NCBI GenBank assembly: GCA_015501075.1
Contig: JADNYJ010000600.1
Location: 1 to 19,155, forward strand
DNA from: Gymnopilus junonius
Lineage: Eukaryota > Basidiomycota > Agaricomycetes > Agaricales > Galerinaceae
Length of the DNA stretch: 19,155 nt
Direction: 5' to 3'
Part shown: positions 1-9,311 of the stretch, piece by piece
Layout: each line of letters begins with the position of its first letter
Numbering within the stretch: position 1 is the stretch's first letter
Translations under genes and position numbers: made by a program
Notes under the pieces: generated by a model
The model's database searches: none
What the model was told of the DNA's origin: nothing
What the model saw: only the letters and a program-made list of their open reading frames with translations

Positions 1-1040
1 GTGCACAGACAATGGGAACGACCTTTGACCCAATATAGAAATGCGGAGGGACAGACCAAACAAGTCAATTACTCCGAAGCAGTGTAATCTATTTTTATCA
101 TCCGGAGGAATGTAACTGGAAATGGAATGATCCATGATGATCGATGTCGGAGCAGATGCTATTTTTGGTAATATGAAGATGCGACACAAGGATGCTTGTC
201 CCCTTGCGCTACCTCGTAAAACTAATAAGAATACACCTATCCTAGACACATTAGCAATCCTCTGAGGCTCAGACAAATCCTCTGCGAGGTAGATAACATA
301 TGAAAGATGCTATAATGTACCAGCCGTTGCAAGATCGCAACAGCAGGAATATTAATCCGATAAAATGCCTTAAATGGCAATGAGATAAATATTCGCCTTG
401 ATGAATATGCCCAACCAATGGCATAATTCCCCTCACTCCGAAGCGGACCAATGACGAGTAATTAATTACACAGCGCTTATCAAATTAGCTTAGTAAGACA
501 CCCAGGAAAATAGTATAAAAACCCAGTAGAATTAGTGTAGAAAGCAAGCAGACAGTACCCCTCGAGTCGTAGCAATACAATCGAGCGTCTGGCTTCTAAA
601 CTAGATAATAGAGAGACAATTGATTGATATAAAAGCGAAGAAGCTTCAGACAAACTAAGAATTGAGCTCAGAATAGAGATAGATTAAGCAAAGGCTTATT
701 ATTCAAGTCAGGACCTAGTTGAGTAGTTGGGAGTAGACAGAGCGTCACTCGGCTACAAAAGTACGAAGTCTTTTAGTTCCAAAAGCATAGCCAGAGCCTA
801 GTTTTATCTCAAGAAGAGATTATTCAAGTTTAGAGAAGTTCCAAGCCAGAAAGTCAATTAAAGCGATCCTTATCCAAAGAGCCTCTACAATTCATTGTAA
901 AACCCCATAAAAGCGAACTTAATTAAAAGACATTGATACTTACACTCCCCAGAACTTACACAAGTCAAGGGATATTTGTTGGGTTTAATAAAAGCGATAT
1001 ATATTGTTTTTCATACCTACAAACTACCTAAACTTATCAA
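1..1040. other. Unassigned AT-rich region with no supported gene
   Basis: No open frame here looks like a protein; the longest is about 60 codons on the minus strand and has no recognisable motif. A TATA-like run (tataaaaa) lies near 514-521. Downstream of it is a stretch rich in short direct repeats that could be the R/U5 part of an old LTR, but I could not find matching TG...CA ends. The motif AAAGCGA, usually preceded by AT-rich bases, recurs at about 632-638, 860-866, 910-916 and 991-997. I see no RNA gene. Confidence 0.4.
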
Positions 1041-1049
1041 CGCGATCAG

Positions 1050-1790
1050 TTTGAAGTGGAATGTAGGTGTCAGGATGGCTCACAGGATGATCTTGACACC
1101 TTGAGCACAACTAGAGGGCTTCCAAAATCATACGAAGCGATGTGTCAAGGTGCATTGGGGTTATGGAAACCTTTTGTGAAGGAAGAAAATGGGGGTAGGC
1201 TGAAGCTTTCAATTTGAAGGGGCAAGTAGTCATCGGGATGGTGCGGGGGATGATCCTGACGATTCCAGAGCCCTGCAAACAACAGGGCTGCATGCAGAGG
1301 AGATAGGAGGTGCTGTTTGTGGAGGAAAAAGTGGGGGTGGGCTGAAGCTGTCGATTCGAAGTGGGAAGTAGTCGTCGGAATGGCGTGGGGGATGATCCTG
1401 ATGGTTCTGGCATGGCACTCAGCATCCAGAGCCCAGCGAGCAACAGGATTACATGCAATAGAGATATGAGGTGCTGGTTGTGGAGGAACAAGTGAGGGGT
1501 GGGCTGAAGCTGTCGATTCAAAGTGGGAAGTATTCAAAGTGGAAGTAGTCATCGGGATGGCTCGGGGGATGATCTTGACATGCTGAGCATGTCAGAGGGC
1601 TTCCAAAACCATACAAAGCGACGTGTTGGTGTGTATGAGGCATATTGAAGCCTTTTGTGAAGGAAAAAGCTGGGGATTGGGTTGAGGCATTCAAAGCGGG
1701 GTCAAGTGGATACAACCCATGAAAAGTGGAAGGTATGTATCATGATGCCGCAGTGACGATCTTGATGATTATGGCATGTCTAACGGCATC
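1050..1790. repeat. Degenerate tandem array, about five units of 142-185 bp
   Basis: The core GGATGATC occurs at 1085, 1248, 1390 and 1567, and a weaker copy lies near 1752, giving spacings of about 163, 142, 177 and 185 bp. Each unit ends with a variant of GAAGTGGGAAGTAGTCATCGG and then GGATGG. Units 1 and 4 share an extra block (gagggcttccaaaa.catac.aagcga, and a cttttgtgaagg segment). Units 2 and 3 share a different block (ccagagccc...caacagg...gaggtgctg...tgtggagga). The order is therefore A-B-B-A followed by a decayed unit. Unit lengths are not consistently multiples of three and overlapping minus-strand frames run through, so I treat it as non-coding minisatellite-like DNA. It lies about 0.5 kb beyond the 3' end of the MYND remnant. 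Confidence 0.85.
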
Positions 1791-1794
1791 CAGA

Positions 1795-2270
1795 ACCTTC
1801 AAGGGCGATGGCGTGGTAAGTATGGGAGTTGGACTGCCTCAGATGGAGTTCCATTCAGAAACTCAATGTAGAGTTGGCAGGCCAGAGAGCTATACAAATA
1901 GAAAGGATGAGAATTACTACCAGACCTTGAAGTTGAGAATAGAGCCACACCAGTCCAGAGCCATCTTTTCTGTTGGGTGCTTGGAAGAGGATTAAGCAGG
2001 CAGCAGTTGATTTGGAAGGGCAGACAGAGGTGGGGCAGAAGAAGACATGGGAAGTGTGGGATCTCAATCAATCCATGCAGTGATCATGACATAGCTTTCT
2101 CACAAGTCAGACAGAGCAGATATTCTAAATTTAAAATGAGAAGATCACTTTGAATTTTAGGGTGGGAGAGACATATAAGAAAGAATTTTACACCAACGCG
2201 TCAAGGTAAAGTATCAAGAAATATATTAGTATATTGGAGCCCATTTTGCCTCCATGCCCATCACCTTGAA
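1795..2270. other. Spacer with no supported feature
   Basis: Open frames of about 70-90 codons exist on both strands, but they overlap each other and show no family signature, biased composition or splice pattern that I trust. The stretch 2100-2230 is AT-rich and could be the 3' flank of the minus-strand MYND remnant that ends at 2273. I see nothing else. Confidence 0.35.
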
Positions 2271-2272
2271 AT

Positions 2273-3031
2273 TCAGTTCCCCTTTTGTTGCGATTGCCTC
2301 TCTGGATGGGCAGCTTCCTCTTCGATGGCCTCAAATTTAGCGATCAGCTCAAGAACCTGGATGATCATGGTAACCGCAGTCGGGGGAGGGTAGGGTATAT
2401 TGAACGAGGGCCACTCAAAGGCATGGGTGATGGTGGTAACTCTGAGTTTGGTCTTGCATTTGATGACTGGTGGAAGGATGGTGAAAGCAACAACCAATGC
2501 TGGGAAGCATTGCACAATGCGAAGCAGGACATGATTTTGGTTGCCCTCGGCAACTGCTCCATATCACGAATGCCGGCTTGAGCCAAATGGACCCGATTAT
2601 ATCGTGCCGGGGGTGGATTAGGGATGGGGTGCAGGAGAACCTGAAGGTAGAAATTCTGGGAGGTAGTGAGGAACATGAGGTGCTCCTGACCTTGAAGGTG
2701 ACCAAATTCGCAGTCGAACTTGAAGAAGGCTTGGGCCAGCAGGAGAAACATGAGCCTATGTTTCTTGTCATATGCAGAACAAATTTTATCGTGCGCTGAT
2801 TGTTGGTCTCGGGGTGTACAATAGAGGCCATGCACTTTCCAGTCGGCTATTTGGCATTCCTTATTCTGGTGAAAAAAGGAAGAGTCGAAGTTAGGACCAG
2901 ACATCATAAGAGGTGCGACACTTCAACATACACAGTATGCCTGCACCTGCATGTGGAGCAGTACTTTGGGCAAATGGTGAGCTGGCATTGCAGTCTGGCG
3001 CACCACAGACAAGAAGGGGAAGGCGGTCCAT
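2273..3031 (-). pseudogene. MYND-type zinc-finger protein, broken copy
   Basis: On the minus strand, residues ECQIADWKVHGLYC are encoded at about 2818-2859. They match the second half of a MYND finger, a zinc-binding protein-interaction domain common in expanded fungal families. The CxxC...CxxC half (CLWC...CSTC) lies upstream at about 2940-3000. Between them is a plausible 66-bp intron (2866-2931): donor GTATGT, branch-like CCTAAC at 2890-2895, pyrimidine tract and CAG acceptor. Splicing joins TAC-TGT to AAT-AAG, restoring the expected Tyr-Cys before KECQ. However, the CxxC pairs are read in a different frame from that Tyr-Cys codon. Near 2470-2510 the frame changes again, from a stretch reading FALCNASQH to one ending LELIAKFEAIEEEAAHPERQ before a stop at 2273. 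The chosen start (ATG at 3031) is only a guess. I see a decayed gene, although uncorrected sequence errors could mimic this. The target and function are unknown. Confidence 0.68.
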
Positions 3032-3858
3032 GGTGGATTTCGGACAAACGATGTGAGGGCGAGAGAGGTGAGATGAGAGTCGAGGGATGATCAGTTGTGG
3101 GGTGAAAGATCGATAACGATGGCTGTTGAGCAAAAAAGTTTAAGGACCTTCTCAAAGGAAAAGGTTTAATGGAGAAAGGGTCCGGACCTCGAGCACACCT
3201 CACCTGACAGCTAGAGCCAAATAGGAGATCGAAGAGTTAATTTGCAAGACATCGAAGCAAGCAGCCACGTCTCGTGTACAGTGTAGTGTATCTTGCAGTT
3301 CGACGGATTCGCATCATTGATAATGATGGCCTGGATCCAGGAAAACTTGGTGGAGCTTCAGGTACACTCTGAAAGGTCGCTCACCTAGCTCTGCCCTGTC
3401 CAGCATTCACCAACTAATGTTAGCCCCACCCTGTCCAGCAATCAGCAAGTGTGAGGGTCAGAGAGATGGGACATCCTTGGAGGGATGATAGCGGGAACTA
3501 GGAATGCAATGGTTTCATGATGTCAGCAAATCAGTTGACAGGCCATGGGGATTCTCACATTGGTTGGTTACAAATTCCATCACAAACACAGTCCACGTTT
3601 GCTGGCACTTGATGACTCCTCATCCAGCCCGCAGCCATCCTCTGGTGCACCAATGTCATCCAGATCACCTAGATCGTAACATCCACAGGCTGGCAGGGAT
3701 ATACGGACAACAATCCCTCAATTGTTTTCACATAACCGAGCATCGATTATTGATGATGTCCTTGCATGAGTGAACTTCAAGAGACAGGATTGGATGTTAA
3801 CTGCTGGAAGTGCAATGATTGATTCACCTACGTCTTTCAAACAGAAGTTGCCATCAAG
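3032..3858. other. Spacer between the MYND remnant and the unknown gene
   Basis: This could hold the promoter of the minus-strand MYND remnant and the 5' flank of the plus-strand gene. A short direct repeat (ccctgtccagca, then ttca or atca) occurs at about 3397 and 3429. A plus-strand open frame at 3504-3773 (89 codons, His-rich) has no recognisable domain and no supporting splice pattern. Nothing else can be supported. Confidence 0.3.
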
Positions 3859-4116
3859 ATGCTCATCACTGCAGTCAGAGGAGTGATGCGAGACTCCTGT
3901 CTGAGGTCTGGTGGTGAAATTTGGAAATCCAGTTGCCCCATAGCTGCAATTATGAGAATGATGCGAGACCTGTGTCAGAGGTTAGATCGTGGAATCTGGA
4001 AGTATCCTCCCAATGGCTCCCGACGGACCAGAAGAGGGTGGCCAAAAGGTAAGCCCTGTATTCTTTCTTTCCCTTACCCCTCTCAACTGCTGTCATTCAC
4101 AGGTTGCGTCCTCACC
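3859..4116 (+). CDS. Candidate 5' exons of the unknown gene, with a 25-residue repeat
   Basis: From ATG 3859 an open stretch encodes two similar 25-residue units (VMRDSCLRSGGEIWKS, then MMRDLCQRLDRGIWKY). It continues to a basic segment, SRRTRRGWPKG. A clear intron follows at 4049-4102 (54 bp): GTAAGC donor, pyrimidine-rich middle and CACAG acceptor. A second possible intron, 4117-4258, would join this exon to the ATG at 4259. With both removed the coding length is exactly 68 codons and the ATG at 4259 is in frame, which supports the exons belonging to the downstream gene. The second intron is less certain because it is long and has a weak donor. The alternative is that translation begins at 4259 and these exons are 5' UTR or a separate fragment. 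I do not recognise the product; the basic segment could bind nucleic acid, but that is inference. Confidence 0.4.
3879..4028 (+). repeat. 75-bp tandem repeat, two copies
   Basis: The string GATGCGAGAC begins at 3885 and again at 3960, and the flanking bases align with the same 75-bp period (gtctgaggtctggtggtgaaatttgg against gtcagaggttagatcgtggaatctgg). The period is 25 codons, so the duplication keeps frame in the open stretch that contains it. Confidence 0.75.
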
Positions 4117-4258
4117 GTAATCTGCAATGTGCCCCTCCGCCTGACACCCAAAAATTGTTCAGCTTACGCAGTCATCACTTGGTCAATTATCAAGCACTTT
4201 CGTGTAGTATGTCTTATGTGTGCATTTTTTCGATTGTTGTTGAACTGTATCATTGAAG

Positions 4259-5757
4259 ATGCCTAGTCCTGTGCCATCTACTGATCAGTACGACTGCGAA
4301 CTGGACACCAATATTTTATCTCTTTCTCAAGAAGACCACGAGGCTCTACTCAGAGCCAAGACCAAGGCTCTCAGTACCACAGCACCTGTACCTCAGCGAC
4401 CTGTGCCTCAGCAGATGGAGCCTATTGCCACTATGCCACATCCAATGCCGCAGCACCGAAAGCCTAGGGGTGAGGCAACTCCTCCTGCCGAACCAACACC
4501 AAGGTCTCGTTTATGATCAAACCAGAAGCAGACAGCGCATGCCATGGATGCTGGGTATAGTCTCCCGAATACCCATGCACTGCGACAGGGCTCGACAACT
4601 GCAGGAGATGGCACCAGCAATGGCGATCCAGCAGGGTCGGCCCAATCTTCCGTGCAACCGCCAGTATCAGGATTGGCACAGCCTTCCATGCAAGCTCCCC
4701 AGCATCCTAGCAGTGGCAGAGAAACTAGCTTCCCCTACAATCCTTACTATGGACCGTATGGTCATCCCCAGGTGATGCTCCCGCCTGGCTATTATCCCTA
4801 TGCTGGTCCTGGGTATGGGAACCCACATTTTCCACAACCACCGCCTTCGCGTTCCAACTCTTCTGAGCCCTCGTCAATGGTTAATGGCTCTGGAGATCAT
4901 CAGCGTCCATCTCCTCATCCACAAACTGATCACCCACAGCTCAACCATCCGCAGACTAATTCGAACACCGCATATTATCCACTGACTGCTTACCCATATA
5001 CCGGCCCACAATACGGGAATCAACATCTGCATTATCCACATCCCAACTCAATGCCTCCATCGCATTCCCATTCATCAGAGCCCGCTGCATGGGCCATCCC
5101 CACATTGGTCCAGCCCTGTCCATCCGATCAATGGCGGCAATCTGACAATCAATGCAGCATCCAGAGATGGTTCGGCGCCTGGTCATCTGGCCCTGGACGG
5201 CGATATGATGATCGATGCAGCATCAGGGGATCATCCCCGCCCATCCTCACAGGCCCAACCTGACCATTTACAAGCAGTGCCCACAATGGATGGGCAAAAC
5301 CTGACATCACAAGGTCCCCCTCACCCATCTATCTGTCCACCCAACGATCATCTGCGAACATCTCCCAACTCAAACGGCAATCTGACGATCGTAACGACAG
5401 TCCATGGCGATATGCAGCCATCTGCCAGACCGCAAAATGATTGTCCTCCACCACCTAGCAAGACTGGATCATCCCCCAAGTCACTGCCTGATGCACATCC
5501 AGCTCTGCCTCCGCAAACACCTCCCAATCCAGCAGCTACTGGATCACCTTCATCACCCAATACTCCTGCACAGTTCATCTTCGACATCCTGCACTAACGG
5601 GGTTCAAGAGATTATTGACAAGATGATTGACTCTCCAACTGTCAGACGAATGTCCAAGGAATCTCACGTGGCCCTCTTCAAGGGATTCAAGGAACTCGAT
5701 GAGGTTGTCAAGAAGATCAGCAAGCAAAACTCACTTATCAGTCAGTCAGATTTGTGA
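4259..5757 (+). pseudogene. Unknown large protein, N-terminal Pro/Tyr/Gly-rich module (broken)
   Basis: The start at 4259 has a fair context (GAAGATGCC). The product begins MPSPVPSTDQYDCELDTN and then a short helical patch (LSLSQEDHEALLRAKTKAL). A very Pro/Gln/Ser/Tyr/Gly-rich region follows (PYYGPYGHPQ, YYPYAGPGYGNPHF), typical of a disordered or prion-like segment. The module closes with a more ordered piece, EIIDKMIDSPTVRRMSKE, followed by ALFKGFKELDEVVKKISKQ (about 5612-5735). Lesions I can see are an in-frame TGA at 4514-4516 with the same frame open on both sides, and frame changes near 5060-5130, near 5590 and near 5750. The similar composition on both sides of each break shows this was one coding sequence. 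No catalytic motif is visible. I do not recognise the family, and a transposon-carried or multicopy fungal gene is possible. Confidence 0.62.
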
Positions 5758-7212
5758 CCGGTGGGATGGTCTCAATAATCACCCCAATGGACCGACGCTC
5801 TGGAACATGTACCAAGCCTTTTTTGAAGCGTTCCAGGAGCAGGAGCTAGCACGCCTGGAAGAAAAGGATCATCTGAAGCATAAGTTATTGAAATATTATC
5901 ATGGACCTCATTACTGACAGGGATATTATAGCAGGTTCCATCTCCAGCAAGGCCACGGTTTCAACCTGTTATGATCACTTCAAACGGAAATTTGGGGAGA
6001 AGAAATATCCTACAGTTTTGCGAGCATGGTACAGCATGCGTCAATTGAGCGAGAGCGCGATCTTTCAAATGCACAATGTACTTGTGAATTCAGGAAATTC
6101 ACGGAAAATATGGACAATCTGGTATGTTCCTTGTCATCCATTCATTCATATCTCACCATCATGTTGTAGATTCGTAATGCATCTGCTCGGCTAGGCTTTG
6201 AAGCAATCTTCCTTGCGGTTGGTGGTATAGTCAACCAAGATCAGAATCTATCCCATCTCGGAGGGAGTGATGCCATGAGAGAGGTGAAGTTGATCATCTA
6301 GGCAATCTTTCCTTGTAATCTCACATAATGTCATATTGCATATAGTTCTTTCCCATCTTGGAGGGAGTGATGCCATGAGAGAGGTGAAGTTGATCATCTA
6401 AGCAATCTTTCCTTGTAATCTCACATAATGTCACATTGCATATAGTTCTTTCCCAAACATTATCGCTCCACTGATCACATGGTCATCGGCCACCTGCAAG
6501 CGCACGTCTTGTAAGTGTCCTTCGAGCTCCTCTATGCCAAATGCCCATGCAACTTCCCTAGCGACCATCTATCAAAGCACCTGGTCACTGAGGGCGAAGA
6601 CCTTCGTGGCATGCAACAGGCTGATCCATTTACCAGGGCCCCAGATCCCTCTGACATGCCAATCGTCAAAGTTGAACCATTGTGTACCAATGACACTGAC
6701 AAGGTGCTGGCCCAATTGAGAGAACTTGTCATTGAGAAAACCTGTAAGCAGGGCCCAAGTTTTCTTTGCGAAGATTATACTGACTTTCTATCAGCTAAGT
6801 TCGGCATTGACATGCTAAAATGGAACAACCTGGCCTGGAAGACATTACCCTCAATGTGTGTGAAGGCCGGCATCATAATTCTCAACTGGCCTGAAGACAT
6901 GCCATACCCCTGTGATGACAGGTTTAAAAAAGGGATATCGTCAATGAGGCAGGATCAATGTGTCACCCTTCTGCAGCTTTTGAGCATCAGACCTATCCCG
7001 TGGTCTTCAAAAAAAATCTCCTTGGTAAGTCTCTCCACTTGGACTATAGTCCTTCTGCTGACCTGAATTTCATAGGCATCCCTAAGGACCAACCTGTCAT
7101 TATAGGAGTTCCCCCTCCTGCAGATTCACATCATACTCATGGACATCACCTCTTTCTTGATGAGGATCAGAAAACTGAAGATCAAAAGGCCCCCTCGCCT
7201 CCTTCCCTCTGA
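5758..7212 (+). pseudogene. Unknown large protein, central conserved-looking module with introns (broken)
   Basis: This part looks globular and keeps good splice structure. It begins ICDRWDGLNNHPNGPTLWNMYQ, then AFFEAFQEQELARLEE, then YDHFKRKFGEKKYPTVLRAW. From 6083 it continues CEFRKFTENMDNL, intron 6122-6169 (48 bp), IRNASARLGFEAIFLAVGG, intron 6284-6445, KHYRSTDHMVIGHLQAHV, intron 6511-6561 (51 bp), HLVTEGEDLRGMQQADPF. Then come LKWNNLAWKTLPSMCVKAGI, FKKGISSMRQDQ and AFEHQTYPVVFKK, followed by intron 7025-7075 (51 bp). Intron phases agree across four consecutive exons (6083-6978), so this was a genuine spliced gene. Frame breaks remain near 5900, near 6060-6085, at 6971-6976 (one base short in CTGCAGCTTTT) and perhaps at the A8 run 7009-7016. 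The role is unknown. The Trp-rich helical start might be a protein- or DNA-binding domain, but that is only inference. Confidence 0.65.
6251..6450 (+). repeat. 100-bp direct tandem duplication spanning an intron
   Basis: Bases 6251-6350 and 6351-6450 are aligned copies with an exact 100-bp period. I count three differences: 6259/6359, 6301/6401 and 6333/6433. Each copy contains the end of one exon, a complete 62-bp intron (GTGAAG...ATATAG) and the start of the next exon. Using the first donor (6284) and the last acceptor (6445) makes a 162-bp intron and keeps the frame. Splicing both introns separately would add 38 bp and a stop. Confidence 0.95.
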
Positions 7213-7228
7213 TAACCCATCGAATGGC

Positions 7229-8640
7229 ACTGCTGGAAAGAAGCCCGCATCTACCTCGAACACCGGGAAGGCAGCATCCTGGCAGTGATCATCGTGGATG
7301 ACGAAAGTCCTCCGGACACTGTAGAGAATGTTGAGATGGCAACCAAGAACCCCACGACATCGAAGAAACGGGTGCACGAGAATGAGGATGGATTGAGCGA
7401 TTCTGAGCACGATGTGGTGGCAACGAAGAAGCAAGCGACGTTGAAGAGACGAGCAGAGCCTGTTTTGGAAGAGGAGGATGACAAGGATGAGACGGAGATG
7501 CTATCCAATGAGGGAGGAGCATCTAAGGCTCCCAAGCACAGTGAGAGGTGGAGACCCAAGCAGCCGACCAAGCGCCTGAGGTTTGAGGAGTCTGATGATG
7601 ACCCCGAGTATTCCTCTGGGTCCGACCATACTGGCAATGATACAGCTGACGATGCACCCATTGCTCGATCTCCTCATTATCTCCAAAGCCATGGTCCTGC
7701 TCGACTTTCGACTGACGGCCATCGGCAGTGCTCAAAGGGTTTGTCAAAGGGTAGGTTATACATTCTCAAACTATATGCTAAGTATGCTGACATTTCTGTC
7801 TCATCAGGCTTGCATCAACCCTCGAAGAAAAATGATGGACAGCATGCCAAGAAGGTGACCAAATCTACCAAGCCCATGAGTAGTGCCGACCAAGCTCCTC
7901 TGAAGGCCTTGACCCTCAAGAAACCCTCCCCACCTCCTCCTCCTAAACTCACCCCATGGAGTGAAAGAGTGGCGGAAGAGCTCTTTGGGGGTGGAGATAT
8001 GGACGATGGGTCAAAAACTCCTGTACTAGATCAGCAGGTAGATAACAAAGGCAAGCATAGAACAGTGTCCCCTTTGCCTCGGCCATTCCAGCCAATGCTC
8101 CCCCACCTCATCCTGCGGGCATTCCCAGTTCGCCACCTCACTCCCCTATGCCGAGTTCATGACAAGACAATGCCCCATGGCCCCATCATTTGCCACCTCG
8201 TCCTGCGGACATCCCCAGTTTGCGCCTCAATTGCCACCTCGTCCTGTGGACATCCCCAGTTTGCCGCCTCCATCTCCTACCTCGAACTCATGACAAGACG
8301 ATGCCCTGCAGCCCCATCAATTGCCACCTTGGCAGGAGGCTATTATGCTCCCCCGATGCCTCCCTATGCAGCAGCATATCATGGACCCAATGCACCTGTT
8401 GACCATCGCAGCACTCCCTCAAATTGGCAATCGACTGCTCTGGGCCACCTTGATGGACCACCAGGCAACGGCTTTTGGGTTGGGCCTCCGCACTATCTGG
8501 GTCCATATGGATATCCTCCTCAAAATGGTCTGCAGCACATGGTGGCCAACCGCTGCAGGTAGGGGCATCCGCCCAGCCAGCAGATGATGTGCAGGCACAA
8601 GGAGCAGCAATTCAGCCACAAGCAAGTAGGGGGACTCCGC
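7229..8640 (+). pseudogene. Unknown large protein, acidic/basic and Pro-rich C-terminal module (broken)
   Basis: One long frame is open from 7285 to 8562. Its first part is charged and nuclear-looking: VDDESPPDTVENVEMATK, TSKKRVHENEDGLSDSEHD, KRRAEPVLEEEDDKDETEM and RWRPKQPTKRLRFEESDDD. The KKR and KRR patches could act as nuclear localisation signals. A 57-bp intron at 7751-7807 (GTAGGT...CATCAG) sits inside the open frame, and removing it keeps frame. After a SPPPPPKLTPW segment the frame drifts. The true Pro-rich frame (PPRPADIPSL type) is interrupted by a 131-bp tandem duplication at 8102-8362, then recovers as PPMPPYAAAYHGPNAP and FWVGPPHYLGPYGYPP. The last residues (QVGASAQPADDVQAQ) are read in yet another frame. 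Tyr/Gly/Pro-rich tails at both ends of the protein resemble each other. I infer this is the C-terminus of the same gene as 4259-7212; it could also be a separate gene. Confidence 0.58.
8102..8362 (+). repeat. 131-bp tandem duplication in the Pro-rich coding region
   Basis: The string CATGACAAGAC occurs at 8158 and 8289, and the flanking sequence aligns with a 131-bp period. Both copies carry the order ccacctc.tcctg.gg.cat.cccagtt, catgacaagac, atgccc, gccccatca. A third partial copy of the first block lies at 8191-8223. Because 131 is not a multiple of three, the duplication changes the reading frame. Confidence 0.8.
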
Positions 8641-8924
8641 CATTTTGTGTTTGTCTTATTCTTGTATGTATACGTTTGGATTCTGATTGTCTTGCCACTA
8701 CATATTCATGGACCCACCTCTTGCTAACTTGTATCATCCACTGTGACTACAATTTGTCTTGCCAGACTCCCTGCTGCTTCTTAATTACATACCCTCATTC
8801 TGTTTTCGTCTACCGCACTGCATATCTGAATTTTCCATCGTTTCCCCATCGCCCATCATATGTTTATGTATTCCCTGTACCTGATTCTGTCCTAATGAAC
8901 TACCTTGGTTTCACACAACTTTGA
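8641..8924 (+). other. 3' flank of the unknown gene, T-rich
   Basis: After the last Pro/Ala/Gln-rich residues the sequence becomes T-rich and pyrimidine-rich. A frame stays open to 8924, but its composition (Cys, Tyr, Leu) is unlike the upstream protein. I read it as a 3' untranslated or flanking region. Two adjacent small inverted repeats (agaatat-ca-atattct at 8934-8949, then atgct-aac-agcat) lie just beyond it. Confidence 0.35.
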
Positions 8925-8999
8925 CAAGATATAAGAATATCAATATTCTATGCTAACAGCATGGGATCAAGTGAAATCAAAAACGTCAAAACTATAGCA

Positions 9000-9221
9000 A
9001 ATCTATGCATCTCTGGAAATACCATAGTGATGACTTAGCAATCGCTGGTTGATTGCTGACGATGATCCCATTGGATGTGAATGCAATCCTTCAATGATCT
9101 CTGTTCAGGGATTCAATGGACAATCTCAATTGAGAAGGATGATTGAGCTATGTAGGTGGTTCTTCCCTTTTTAAACCCGGCCTTAAGGTGGTCGGCATCT
9201 GTGCCAGAGGTGATTCCAACA
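9000..9221 (-). mobile_element. Probable 3' LTR start of the Copia remnant, far end unknown
   Basis: Reading the minus strand from 9221, the sequence begins TGTTGGAATC directly after a purine-rich run (GCAGAGGAG, 9222-9230). That is the usual arrangement of polypurine tract and 3' LTR. A promoter-like string (GGGTTTAAAAAGGG) follows at about 9167-9180. I could not find a matching ...CA end or a second LTR copy on the other side of gag, so the left boundary given here is arbitrary. Confidence 0.4.
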
Positions 9222-9311
9222 CTCCTCTGCAAGCTATGAAGTGTCAACCAAAAATATGGCACATGAAAGTAGGGATAAAGGAAGGAATATTAAAAGAGAG
9301 TAATACCAAAC

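Noticed and set aside
1..1040. Complete LTR or promoter of an upstream retroelement
   Set aside because: A TATA-like site is present, but I found no TG...CA ends, target duplication or second copy in the window.
1111..1521. Minus-strand open frame of 136 codons through the tandem array
   Set aside because: It exists because the repeat units lack stops. Several overlapping frames are equally open, unit lengths are not multiples of three, and no protein signature is visible.
1726..2071. Overlapping open frames of about 90 codons on both strands
   Set aside because: There is no domain, no splice signal and no composition bias; they shadow each other.
3504..3773. Plus-strand His-rich open frame of 89 codons
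   Set aside because: There is no recognisable family and no intron or context support; it is likely chance.
7289..7747. Minus-strand Ser-rich open frames of 73-136 codons
   Set aside because: They are antisense to the acidic Glu/Asp/Lys-rich coding segment of the unknown gene.
8934..8961. Two adjacent small inverted repeats as a transcription terminator or MITE end
   Set aside because: The arms are only 5-7 bp in AT-rich DNA, with no partner terminus or target duplication.
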